DNA of 64,000 bases from Piscicola geometra (lineage: Eukaryota; Annelida; Clitellata; Hirudinida; Piscicolidae): positions 2,106,931-2,170,930 of the forward strand of contig OX030963.1 of NCBI GenBank assembly GCA_943735955.1, read 5' to 3'. How positions within the stretch are numbered: the first letter of the stretch is position 1; each line of letters begins with the position of its first letter. A model generated the notes under the pieces. It was not told where the DNA came from. It did not search any database and was given only the letters and a program-made list of their open reading frames with translations. Below are positions 16,660 through 27,200 of the stretch, in pieces. Made by a program: the position numbers and the translations under genes.

Positions 16660-18750
16660 ATGTCAGAAACAAATGAAGATCAGGTAAAAAAAGAAAAAAG
16701 TGGCGTGAAAGAAGAAGAAAATGATGTGAAAAAAAAAGAAAATGATGTCAAAGAAGAAGAAAATGATGTGACAAAAGAAGAAAATGATGTGAAAAAAGAT
16801 GAAAATGGTGTGAAAAAAGAAGAAAATGATGTGAAAAATGAAGAAAATGATGCGAAAAAAGAAGAAAATGATGTGGGAAAAGAAGAAAATGATGTGGGAA
16901 AAGAAGAAAATGATGTCAAAAAAGAAGAAAATGATGTGGGAAAAGAAGAAAATGATGTGGGAAAAAAAGAAAATATTGAAGTAGAAAATCATGAAAAAAC
17001 AGAAAAAATAGAAGAAATAAAAGAAACACCGAATGGAGAACCGAAGGTAGAAGAATTGAATGAAATGAGTGAAACAGAAAAAAATGCTGAAGATGATAAA
17101 GATAAGAAAGAAGAAAAAGATGCAGAAAAAGAAGAAAAAAAAGATGAAAAAGTTGCGGAAAATGAAGAAGAAGAAACAAAAAAGTTAAAAAAAAGTACTG
17201 TAGTTTATTTTGAGATGCCAGTGCTCAAGACACACACGAATCAATTCCGTTTCATGCAGTTCTTACCAAAAATTCCTTCTTTTTCGACCTACCATCTCTA
17301 CGAAGAAGTTTTCTACAAGGCGGTCTTGAAGATCAGCCCGGAAAGCGACCCTAGGGACGTGCTGGTGGAGCTGGTGAGCAACCAGAGAGATGTGCCCTGC
17401 CCCGGCGGAGAAACACACTCCATCAAGTTTGCTATTCATCTGTACTTTCAAGCTGCATTTTATATAATTATATTAATTTCGAAATAAATCTTTTTTGTAA
17501 TTACTTAACAAATCTCTACAGACATGAAATATTTAATGGCTTCTGTTCCTTTCACATTTTCCTCAAAAAATAAAACACTGAAACCAATTGCAAACAGACT
17601 CCTCTTCAGAGGTCCAGTTCGCGCCAAAGGCTTGTTCGTGTACGGAGGCAGCAGCATCATGACGTGCGCCTCTTACTCCTTTTCCTTCCACTACCGCGCC
17701 AAACACGCGGAAGACGGGGAATGGACGTACCCCCCTTCGCAACCTGCCTCGAAGGGGAGCGCCAAAGTCATCGACGCAGACCCCGCCTTCACGCACCGAG
17801 TGCTCACAGACCAGCCGAACTTCATGAAGATTGTCGGTCATGTGTACGTGGGAGACGCTCAAGCGCTGGAGCAGGTCTTGACGCTGCCTTTCAGCGATGT
17901 CCTGTGCGTTGATGACGGCTTGCCGACGCCTTGGTGGGTGGCTAAGATGGAGGAGCAGAAGAAGAAGAAAATGTCGGTGGCGCTCGCGAATATTTGGACC
18001 GGACAGAACGCCAGTAACAACGTTGAAACGGAGGAAGATGTGGCAGCAGCAGTGGTGGTGGTGCCCGAGGTTGTCAGCGCAGACGTTGTGATTCATGAAT
18101 CGAAAAGCAAAAAATCGAAAGTGAGTGTCCAATTCAAGGGAGTCACCAGTAAGCCCAGCTTGGTAGAGGATGGCGAGAAACTGTTTTTACCCACGAACGA
18201 CAAAGAGACGAGTGTGCATGCGCCGATGCCGACCCAGCAGACGAGTTTCGTGTCCAATTACTTAGAAATGGAAACGAAGAAATCTTTGAAAGAATCAACT
18301 CAGTCGGCACCACAAAAAATTCCGATCCCGCAAGCGCCAGTGCTGGACAGCACATTTGAGAAGGAACTAGAGAGGAGGGAGAGTGAGCAAATCAACCGGA
18401 TCATCAACTTCCACCGAATTCCCTTCCCCTCCCGCATGGAAACCCCTATGGACGCTTCGATGCTGCGAGAGGCGGTCAACTGGCTGAGGTCCAAGACCCT
18501 CCTCAACAAAGCAACCCTCGTCGTCAGCACACACGCCTTCAGACGAGCGCCTAACGTCGTTCTAGCCTTCCTGTACCGGGAGAGGATCAGAGCGACGGTC
18601 AAAGAGTGTCACCAGCTGATTGCGTGTAAGCGACCCATTTTCTTGACGCCGGACATTTACAATGTCGTTTCTGTTGAGTTCGATACGTCGTTGCAAGGTC
18701 CGAATCCCGCCAGGGAAAGCATTCCGAACAAGCCAGTCCTGCAAATATGA
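16660..18750 (+). CDS. Lys/Glu heptad-repeat protein with a degenerate dual-specificity-phosphatase-like domain
   Basis: Exon 1 (16660-17426) ends before GTTTGC. Exon 2 (17610-18750) begins after CTCTTCAG and joins in phase 2, giving 635 aa. Residues about 7-110 are some thirteen copies of a seven-residue unit near KKEENDV; acidic sequence continues to about 185. A folded region follows (VVYFEMPVLKTHTNQFRF onward). At about 328-345, MKIVGHVYVGDAQALEQVL resembles the first strand and helix of DSP phosphatases (the I-x-x-x-L-Y-x-G-x pattern). After a roughly 200-residue Lys/Ser/Val-rich insertion, residues about 540-620 match the C-terminal half, including the helix NVVLAFLYRERIRATVKEC and a KRP motif. 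The HCxxGxxR loop is replaced by STHAFRRAP at about 562-570, so no catalytic Cys remains. A pseudophosphatase-like fold is inference; the substrate is unknown. Confidence 0.6.
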
Positions 18751-18874
18751 ACTGATCCTTCATCCTCGTCCTGAATTGATTGGCCACTTTTTGAGAGATT
18801 TATGAGTTTTAAGAAGTTGTTGAACGTAATGGACTTTTAATTGCTACTTTTTGAGAGACATTTTTAGAAGAATT

Positions 18875-18880
18875 AATAAA
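18875..18880 (+). terminator. Polyadenylation signal of the phosphatase-like gene
   Basis: AATAAA on the coding strand 125 bp after the stop at 18750. It is the first such hexamer downstream. Confidence 0.5.
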
Positions 18881-19074
18881 ACGCAAGTTCAAACTTAACT
18901 TCGAAAGCGTGCCACTGCATTAAATCAAGGAGTATCTTACGAATAGAAAGAGCTCATAGAAATGTCTCTACAAATGAATTCTCAAAATAAACTCCTTCAA
19001 CTCCGTGGTAACTCCTCTCTTTCCTCTTCTGAAAATCTTCCACCAATCCACATTCCAATTGATTAAGCGCCAAA

Positions 19075-20787
19075 CTAAAAAGAAGCTTTTCCAGTTTCTG
19101 GATCGAGGTAGAAGCCTCTGACGTCATAGAGTCCATCAACACTCCCCATGGCAACGTTGTGTCTCCTTAGCAACCGATCAACAATCGCCTCTGAAGCCAC
19201 ATTCGTTGGTGGTTTGTCTAGCTGGGTGGTCTGTGATGGAATGATGATGATGATGATGGAGAGGATGATGATGGAATGATGATGATGCTGATGCTGATGA
19301 GGATTGCGAGAGGCAAACGTGAATAATACGAATACGCTGCCAGGCTGCCTATCGATTGAAATAAAATAATTAAAAGCACCCCATCCAGCCTTTACCATAA
19401 TAACCTTCCATCATCCCTCTCCCTCACCATCCCTGCAAGCACTCACCCTGATGTTCTGTCTGGTGTGACAGAATGGACAAACCACCATCACCATAGCAAC
19501 ACCTTCGCCATCATTATCAGGATGAGAGAGATGGAGAGAAAGGTGGCGGGAAGTTGGATGAGTGTGGTCGTTGAGGGATACATCTTGACTGAAACTATTA
19601 CTGTTATTTTTATAATTATAATAATTATTATTATTATTGTTGTTGTTGTTGTTATCATCAATATTATTGAGATTTTTTCTTATTTTCTTATCATACCCAT
19701 TTGTGTTATTCATTGTGTTATAATAAGAACTATAAATATTTTTATTATTATTGCTATTATTTTCTGCATTGTTTCCGTTGTTTTTCTTCTCATAGCTGAC
19801 GTTCCAATCTGCCGCTAGGTAGTTTTTGTCGGGAGCTGTGGTTGAGGAGTGTTGTGCAGTGTTGTGCAGTGTTGAGGAGTGTTGTGAAGTGTTGTGCAGT
19901 GTTGTGAAATGTTGTGAAGTGTTGTGCAGTGTTGTGAAGTGTTGTGAAGTGTTGTGAAGTGTTGTGAAGTGTTGTGAAGTGTTGTGCAGTGTTGTGAAGT
20001 GTTGTGCAGTGTTGTGAAGTGTTGTGCAGTGTTGTGAAGTGTTGTGCATTGAAGAGCAATTTTTTGCTTTTTATGTAGAGTGTTGTGGAGTAATTATGGA
20101 GTGTAATTCATTGTTGGAGGTTCTTATAGTGTTGGGGTGTCTCGATAGCGTTGTGAAATTTGTTTAAAAAAAACGATAAAATATGCTCAAATTTTTTGAG
20201 AGCGCTCACTTCATTTTCAAATAGAACACGCACCAAGAATCGAGTTGTAATAGCCAATCAGCTCCCGGAAGCACTCTTCACACACCACGTGACCACACTT
20301 CTTCAGTATTCTGTGTCGTCCACCAGGGGCTTGGGGGAAGGGAGGAAGGGGGTTGAAAAAGGGGGGAAGAGGGAGAGAGGGATGAAGAGGAGGGGAAGGG
20401 AAAAGAGGGGGAAGAAAAGTGAAAAAAAAACGTTTATTCAAATCTCTTTGCTACTAACTACATACTCTTGAAAATTTTACATTTCTTACAATAAAATTCC
20501 TCCATTTTATCTCAACCGGAATGTTAAGTGTTGTCCTTTTTGTATCATGACACATTCCCCCACTCTTAAAACCGCTTCCATCTGCATACCCCCCTCAACC
20601 CTTCTTAACACTACTCCCCTCCAGTATCCAATTCTACCCCCTTCCCCCCCCCCCCAATCTCACCAGGCCTGTGGCATTGGTGACAGCAGAGGAGTTGATG
20701 GGTGATTTGTTCGGAGTAGTTGAATCCGCCACTGTGGTGGAGGGCCTGCAAGCATGAAGGGCGGGGTGGCACGTGGGAGTCTGTCAT
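19075..20787 (-). CDS. RING-type zinc finger protein with an Asn-rich insertion, probable E3 ubiquitin ligase
   Basis: Four exons join in phase: 20787-20664, 20329-20234, 19835-19447 and 19230-19075, giving 254 aa from an ATG. The zinc ligands read C35-x2-C38, then KKCGHVVCEEC (C53, H55, C58, C61) and CPFC (C193, C196), which is the C3HC4 order of a RING finger. Between C61 and C193 lies an Asn-run, low-complexity insertion, so the last ligand pair is about 130 residues further on than in a normal RING. The C-terminus (DKPPTNVASEAIVDRLLRRH) is compact and protein-like. RING fingers usually recruit E2 enzymes; that function here is inferred from family. The gene is convergent with the phosphatase-like gene, with 325 bp between stops. 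Confidence 0.7.
19846..20052. repeat. 10-bp minisatellite GTGTTGTGAA/GTGTTGTGCA in a RING-gene intron
   Basis: About twenty copies of a 10-bp unit with two alternating variants. It lies directly upstream (on the minus strand) of the exon 3 acceptor. Confidence 0.9.
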
Positions 20788-20799
20788 GCTAAATGGGGG

Positions 20800-21100
20800 G
20801 AGGGGGGGTGGATTGATAGGGGGGGGGGTAAAGAGATGGGTGGAGATATAGGGAATTGGAGGGTTGGTAGAAAATGGGGGGTGAGAAGGATGAATGGTTG
20901 TGATAAGACAAGAAAAAGATTTTAATTGAGAGTGGGCAAGTGTTTGTGCCTTCCTTGATTATGAGACAAGGTTGTCTTGACAACCACAAAACAGCTAAAC
21001 AATCTGAGGTTTTAAAAGTAAAAATATAAATTATTTAAATATTTTATATATCGAAAGGTTTTTAAGCCTTAAAATTTAAAGAAATAGTCTAGTTTTCTAG
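20800..21100. other. Intergenic interval between two minus-strand genes
   Basis: Contains poly-G tracts around 20807-20829 and AT-rich sequence, with no exon seen. It would hold the promoter of the RING gene and the 3' end of the large acidic gene. Confidence 0.4.
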
Positions 21101-21106
21101 TTTATT
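21101..21106 (-). terminator. Polyadenylation signal of the large acidic gene
   Basis: TTTATT on the plus strand is AATAAA on the minus strand, about 130 bp beyond the stop codon at 21234. Confidence 0.4.
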
Positions 21107-21233
21107 CATTCAAAACGTGAAGTTGTGAGGGTTTTAGGGTTTCAAGTCAATTAAAAAAAGTATGGGAATGATCAAAAAAATAGTTTGCAAGTATTTGAAA
21201 AATAAATATTTAGTAATTAAAGTGTTATTCAAT

Positions 21234-24200
21234 TTATTTATCGATGTAAAATCTCTTAGAGGTGATACTAATAAGTGGTTCCCAGTTTTCAAGATCTGCC
21301 AAATTCCTTTTGTTGCCAGTAGCTTTGTAGAAGCGAGAAGTGGCATTTATAGCATGGCTGAGGTCTGCATTTTGGGAGGGAAATTGAGATGAGGTGAAGA
21401 ATTTATGAGTGGACTGATGGCTTGGGAACGAGAAAATAGTGGTTTGAGGCTGCTTAGAGTTGCTTTGAGAGAGGGGGGTCTTTGCGAAACTAGAAGCGTC
21501 ACTTGGTCTGGAGTTGGAGACAGATTGGTGAAGTTTGAGGTTGGTCAAAGTTTTGGAACCATTGTAACTTGTGGAAGATTTATCCGTGTTAGTTAAGGGG
21601 ATTCGTTGGAAATCACTGGTTCTCTCATCTCCTGCGTTTTGCGTGGCGTTGAGTAGAAGACTGCTTTTCTTACGGGGTCTCTGGAACCTCTGTTCCTTGC
21701 AGTCTCGGACGATGGTGGCGTAGTTGGAAGCTGTGCTGTTCGAAGAGGTTGTGAGGTTGCCACTGACGCTGTTCTGGTGGCTGTCGACCTTGTCTGATGC
21801 AGGTGGTTGTGGTAGCTGTGGTGGCAGCTGTTGTGGTGGTTGCAGTGGTGTTGAGCTATGCCTTCGTTCCTCTTTTGAAACAGGCTTTTTCTTTTTATGT
21901 GAGTTTACATTTGGTTTCGGAGGTTTTCGATCGAGAGCTTTTTTCAGAAACTTCATGCTTTCTGTTTCTTCTTCGTTTCCTGGCAATCGAGTCATAGATG
22001 CCGTTTCATTCATTTCACTTTCTTTCTTCTCAGCCGTCTTTTCCTCTCTCGACACACTGCCACTATCAAATATTTCACTCGAAATTATATCGGATTCGTT
22101 TCGGATGAGTCGACATTTTTTTGAAATGGCAACGCTTTGAGACCTGACCCGCCTTTCTTTTTCCACTTTTACCTTTTGTACTTCCGCACAATTTCCAGAC
22201 ACTGCAGATGAAGATTTTTTAACATTTTCTAACTTTCTTTGTCCTTCTTTTTTTGACGAATCTATTTTAGAATTTTCTTCTTCTGTTGAAGTTACTATAT
22301 CTCTCTTCTTATCGCGTTGAAACATCGGTTTTTTGTAGACGAACAACTCTGTGAGTGATTCACTGGACAAATATTCATTTCTTTCGCTAGAGTCACTTTC
22401 AATGTTTTCTTTCTCCTTTACAACATTTGACGTTTTTTCCAACTTCCCATTCTGTATCTCATGATAACATTTTCTTGAAGTATTCTTATTCGAGTTATTT
22501 TTAAGTTTAGAACTTTCTATTTTCTTATTTAAAATTTTATTCTTCCCATTTATTTGCTTTTCTATGAACTCTTTCGGTTCCATCACGGTATGGTAGCTCA
22601 CACTGACCGTATCTCCCTTACTTCCAATCTCTTCCACACCAACGGACGCCTCTGACATTTCTTTAAGCCCATGCGGAATCTGTTTCGAGTTGATTTCCTT
22701 TTCCATGGTCTTCACCTCTTCCAGCTCTTTCAAATCCACTTTCAGCAATCTCTCCTTCCTCTCCCTGAACAACTCCACTTCCCTGTGACATTCCAAAAAC
22801 TTGTTCAAGATGAACGAAGACTTAAACTTCATCTTGGCCACCTCCATCTTTTTCACATTCTTCCCTCCTCCATTCACTTCATTCTTACGCACAAACACCT
22901 TAGCTGGTGGCTTCTCCTTCTTCTTTTCTTCTCCCACTTGCGATGCAGTCTTCGGCACTGCTTGTCTCTCGGAGGGCCCTCCGAACCTTTCCCAGCGCTC
23001 AGGCAAGCACGAAGGCTTAAACTGTGTGTTGTCACACTGGCACGGAGTCGACTTCTTGATCGTTGTGGTTCTTTCGAATAAAGTCCTCGACGGTGCCTCG
23101 GTCTGGACGTATTTTGAAACTTCGGAAACGGAGCTTCCCCTGTTCACTTGCGGCGCATCTTTGGTGAACTTTCTTTGTTTTGTGGACAAATGGCGTTTGT
23201 CCATGCAACTAAGACTCGGGCCCTTTTGCATTTTCTTGATCTTGCAACGTGGGTACTTTATTAGAGTTTTCTTTGACTTTATTTCAGATTGCAAAGTGCA
23301 GATTTTGTTTTCATTTTTAGCGATATTATATTTATTGAAAATGTCCTTGAGCAAATTGAAATCCAGGTTCCGAATTTCTTTCATTTTCCCCGCAAAGCTC
23401 TCTTCCGGAAGAACTTTATCAACGTTTTCTTGCCTTTTAAGCAACTGAATTCCAATGCCAGGCTTCAGATTCTTTGATGTTTGTCGCCTCTCAAAGCTGC
23501 CCAGTCCTACAGGCTTAGACTGCAAAACACTGTGATACAACTCGAGTCTCTTTTTGATATCCGCAAACACGTCATTGATGCCTTCATCCACCTTGCTACT
23601 GCCTTCAACAACCGAAGGTTTTTTGGCCGCTTTGGGGACGCTTGCATTTCGCTCAAACTTTTTTGAACAAACTTTTGTAGTATCGTTTCGACTTTCATAA
23701 CTCACTGGCCTGATTTCTAAAGATTTACCTTTTTTAAAGTCCAATGTGTGAAAGCTATTCCTGTTGAAACTCACAGCTTTAATCACCTTTTCCATCTTCT
23801 CCTTAGAACCCAAACTACACGACCGGACCAGTTTTTCAGGGCTATATTTGTTTTCTCCGCCCTTATCATTTGCCAGCAAATCTCCACTTTGCGTCAACAA
23901 CAGCCTGATCCTCAAGGCATCTCCCCCTTTGAACCGTGAGTTTATCCTACCCAGGATCTTCTTGTTTTGAAGCGAGTCGATGAAGTCTATCTTTTCCGAT
24001 TTCTTGGTACCTCCTTGACCTCCATCTTGGCCCTCGTCTCGTAGCTTCCTTAACTCTGAAGGAGTTTCCCATCCGGATTCCGAACAAGTGTCTTCACAGA
24101 AACATTCCTTTGGCTTGTCCAGCTGCTTGAGATTCAGACTGAGACTTTTGAAGAAGCCTTTCACCTCCACGCTCCCGATGTACTGGACTTTCTGGTTAAT

Positions 24201-27200
24201 CTTTTGGAATAAATCTTTGTAACTCTTTTTAGACTTTTTATTTTTGGGTTTTTTAGTTAATGACTTTTTTCCTTTGATCTGGTCCAAATAGATCAGGGAG
24301 TTGTCTGTCTTCTTTTCTAAGCCTCCTTTCGGGATGCTCAGAAATGTTTGCTTTGCCATGGAGTTATGTTTGAAAAAAATTCTCAATTTCGATTTGTCAA
24401 AAACGGGGAAACTATTTTTCCTTTTTATTTTTTGTCCATCTTCGGTCGTCTTGATGTCTTCATCAAGCTTTCCTTCTTGCAGTTCATTTATTTGATTTTT
24501 AAAATACCCAAGCAACCAGTTAAAAGTGATCAAAGCCAGAGATTCGACACGAGACTCATTCCTTGGCGTCATCTTTTCAGACTTTTCCCTAAGAATTTGT
24601 AAAACCGACGCAACATCTAGTTTGTCATCAGCTTCTTTTCTTTTTATTTTCAATATTTGCAAAATTGTTCCATTTGAACATGCTGAAAATAATGGATCTT
24701 CTTCGTTCTGATTGTACAGTTCAGTTGAAAGATCCTGAAGCAATGTTAGAACTTCGTTTGACATTTCTTTGCTCTCGCACTTGCTAGGTACTTCTTCTGT
24801 AGTTTCTAGATATCTATTCTGAAAATTATCAATTTGGTCTTTTAATACAATTTTGATTTTTGACTCATTCTGTACTTTACAGTCTTTATTGTTATCTTCT
24901 AATCTCTCATCTATTCCATTTTCCTCACTCACAACTTCTCCATCAACTCCCTTTTCCTCGTCCATCGATTTTTCCAAGTTTCTTGAATGGAAATCTTCAA
25001 CACCACCAGTGCATGCAACAACACTCTCCCCCATTTTTTGATCTTTCATCAAATCTTCTTCACCCTCAACGCCACCATCACCATCACAATCTTCGACCTT
25101 TGAATCTTCATTCTTTTTAGCGAAAAACTCTGAAATCTTGTCATACAAATTATTTCTCAAAGCCTCTAAAGACTTCGAGTAGCATTCTGGGTGGCTGTTG
25201 ATTTTTCTTTTTCCCTTAAAAAGAAACCTTGAAGTGAGTCTGCTGGCCGGGTACTTGGGTCTCAAGGAAACTTTATGCAACTTCTTGTCACAATTTTCAT
25301 CGGCAACTTCTGACTCACCAAGTCTTTCGTTGTGGAACTTTTCGATCAAACTCTCCGCCAACTTGTCAATCACCCTCTCATCGTCTGTATGCAGACCCAC
25401 CAATCTGACGGCCTTCCTGTCGCTGCCTTGCTTTCTGTAGACTGCTTTCTTGAAGAACAAACCCACAGGCCTCCCTAATCTTCGGGGGTTCCCCTTCAAA
25501 CGGATGCGTGTGTATTTCTTCTTGAAGGAAAATCTCCCAACTTTACTGTGAACTTTTCCTGATGTTTTTCTTGCTGTTCTTGTTTTGTGGTCTGGTGTTT
25601 TCCTTGCTGGGCTCTCGGCATTTTGACTTAGAGGCGAGCACAAACTTCTATTTCGCGTCTCTCTCTTTGCAAGCGAATTCATTCGCTTCTTTTTCATGGC
25701 CAAATCTTTCATCAAAATTTTCATCTTTGAGAAATTGCCAAAGTCTTGGTTGAAGGACTGAATCAAGGAAATGAAATCAGGGTGCTCGGGTCTCTTCAAC
25801 AAGGACTTCAATCTCTTCGACAAGTTTTGGACTTTGAGAGCCTTTTTCGACTCGGAAATCGCTCTACTTTTTGGAAGATTGATCCTCCGGTTTTTTAATT
25901 TACTCTTTTGCAAATTTTTAATGTTGTATTTCCTGCGCAAGTTGAACTTTTTAGCGGTTGTTTTCTCATCCTTCGTGATATCTTCCACACCTTCGAGGTT
26001 GTTGTCTGTCAATGCATTTGCCATTTCGTCCCCAACTACGAAGTTGTCTTTGTTATCTTTCTGAGAACTAAAGGTTACATCGGTCCAGACGGAAGTTTCA
26101 CCGCTCATTAAATGCTTTGCCTTTGAGTTCCTGGCAAACTCTTCGTTTTGCGTTTCAAAGTAACTTAACGGAAGGATGGTTGATTTGGTTGTTGCTTCAG
26201 TGGTTGCTTGAGAAATGTTTGCAAGAAGATCTTTTTCTTGTGAAATGTTTGGGAACACGTCTTCAAAAACACTGCTTCTTGCAGTTGTAAACACCTTTTC
26301 GTTCGTTTTTTTAAAACTTGCATAATTCCTGTAGAGAACACTCCCCACATCATCCGGTAAATCAGCCTGGAATATAGTGTCGTTCACATCTGAACGACCT
26401 TTCAAAAGACTTCTATCTCTCGTTTTCTTCGAGAACTTTTTCTTCGATTTGCCGTGTGGGTTGTAAACATGGAGAATTCTTCTTGAGTTTTTCTCATCGG
26501 GAACACTGGCGTAGTTGCACTTGTTGTGGTTGTTTTTCGAGTTTTGAATCTGCTTCAATTCGAAATTCTTTTTTCCTAATGAATCAACGCACCTTAAATT
26601 GTTTTTTCTCATTTCCTCACCCGTCTTTTCTCTTCTTGTTTCCAAACATTGGTTGAAAACACGCCAGAACTCTTCCTTAGGATAAAAGGCTGATTTTCCC
26701 AAAAGAAGTCCCACTTCATCATCTGAACTGGATTTATCCCTGTAACCGTTATCCAGATAATCATCCCCACACCACGATTCACCTCTTCCGCCTAATTCCC
26801 TTCTATTCAATTCACTTCTCAAGTAAAAAGTTTCATCACCCAAATTTTCCCTTAAAATACAATTAGTCCCATTTTTTTCTGTATCCCCTTCATAACCACA
26901 ATGCTCTTCTCTAGCAGCTTTCGAAGTCAAACTACAAAAATTCCTATGTGAAGTGTCTCCGAAATCCTTAGAACGATTGTTCGAATTGGAGATTTCATTT
27001 TCGACTTGTTCCTCCTCCATTACATCCACCCTTTTCACCACCCAGTCTTCCAGATTCTGTGTGCCTGGGCAGTTTGGAGTGCTTTTGCTTTTTGATTTTC
27101 TGTAGAACCCAACAGGAGAAGTTCTTAAGCAAAGACTTTCCTCCTTGAATCCACGGAGTCTACTTTCGTTACTCGCAACTGGTTCACATTGGAAAAAATG

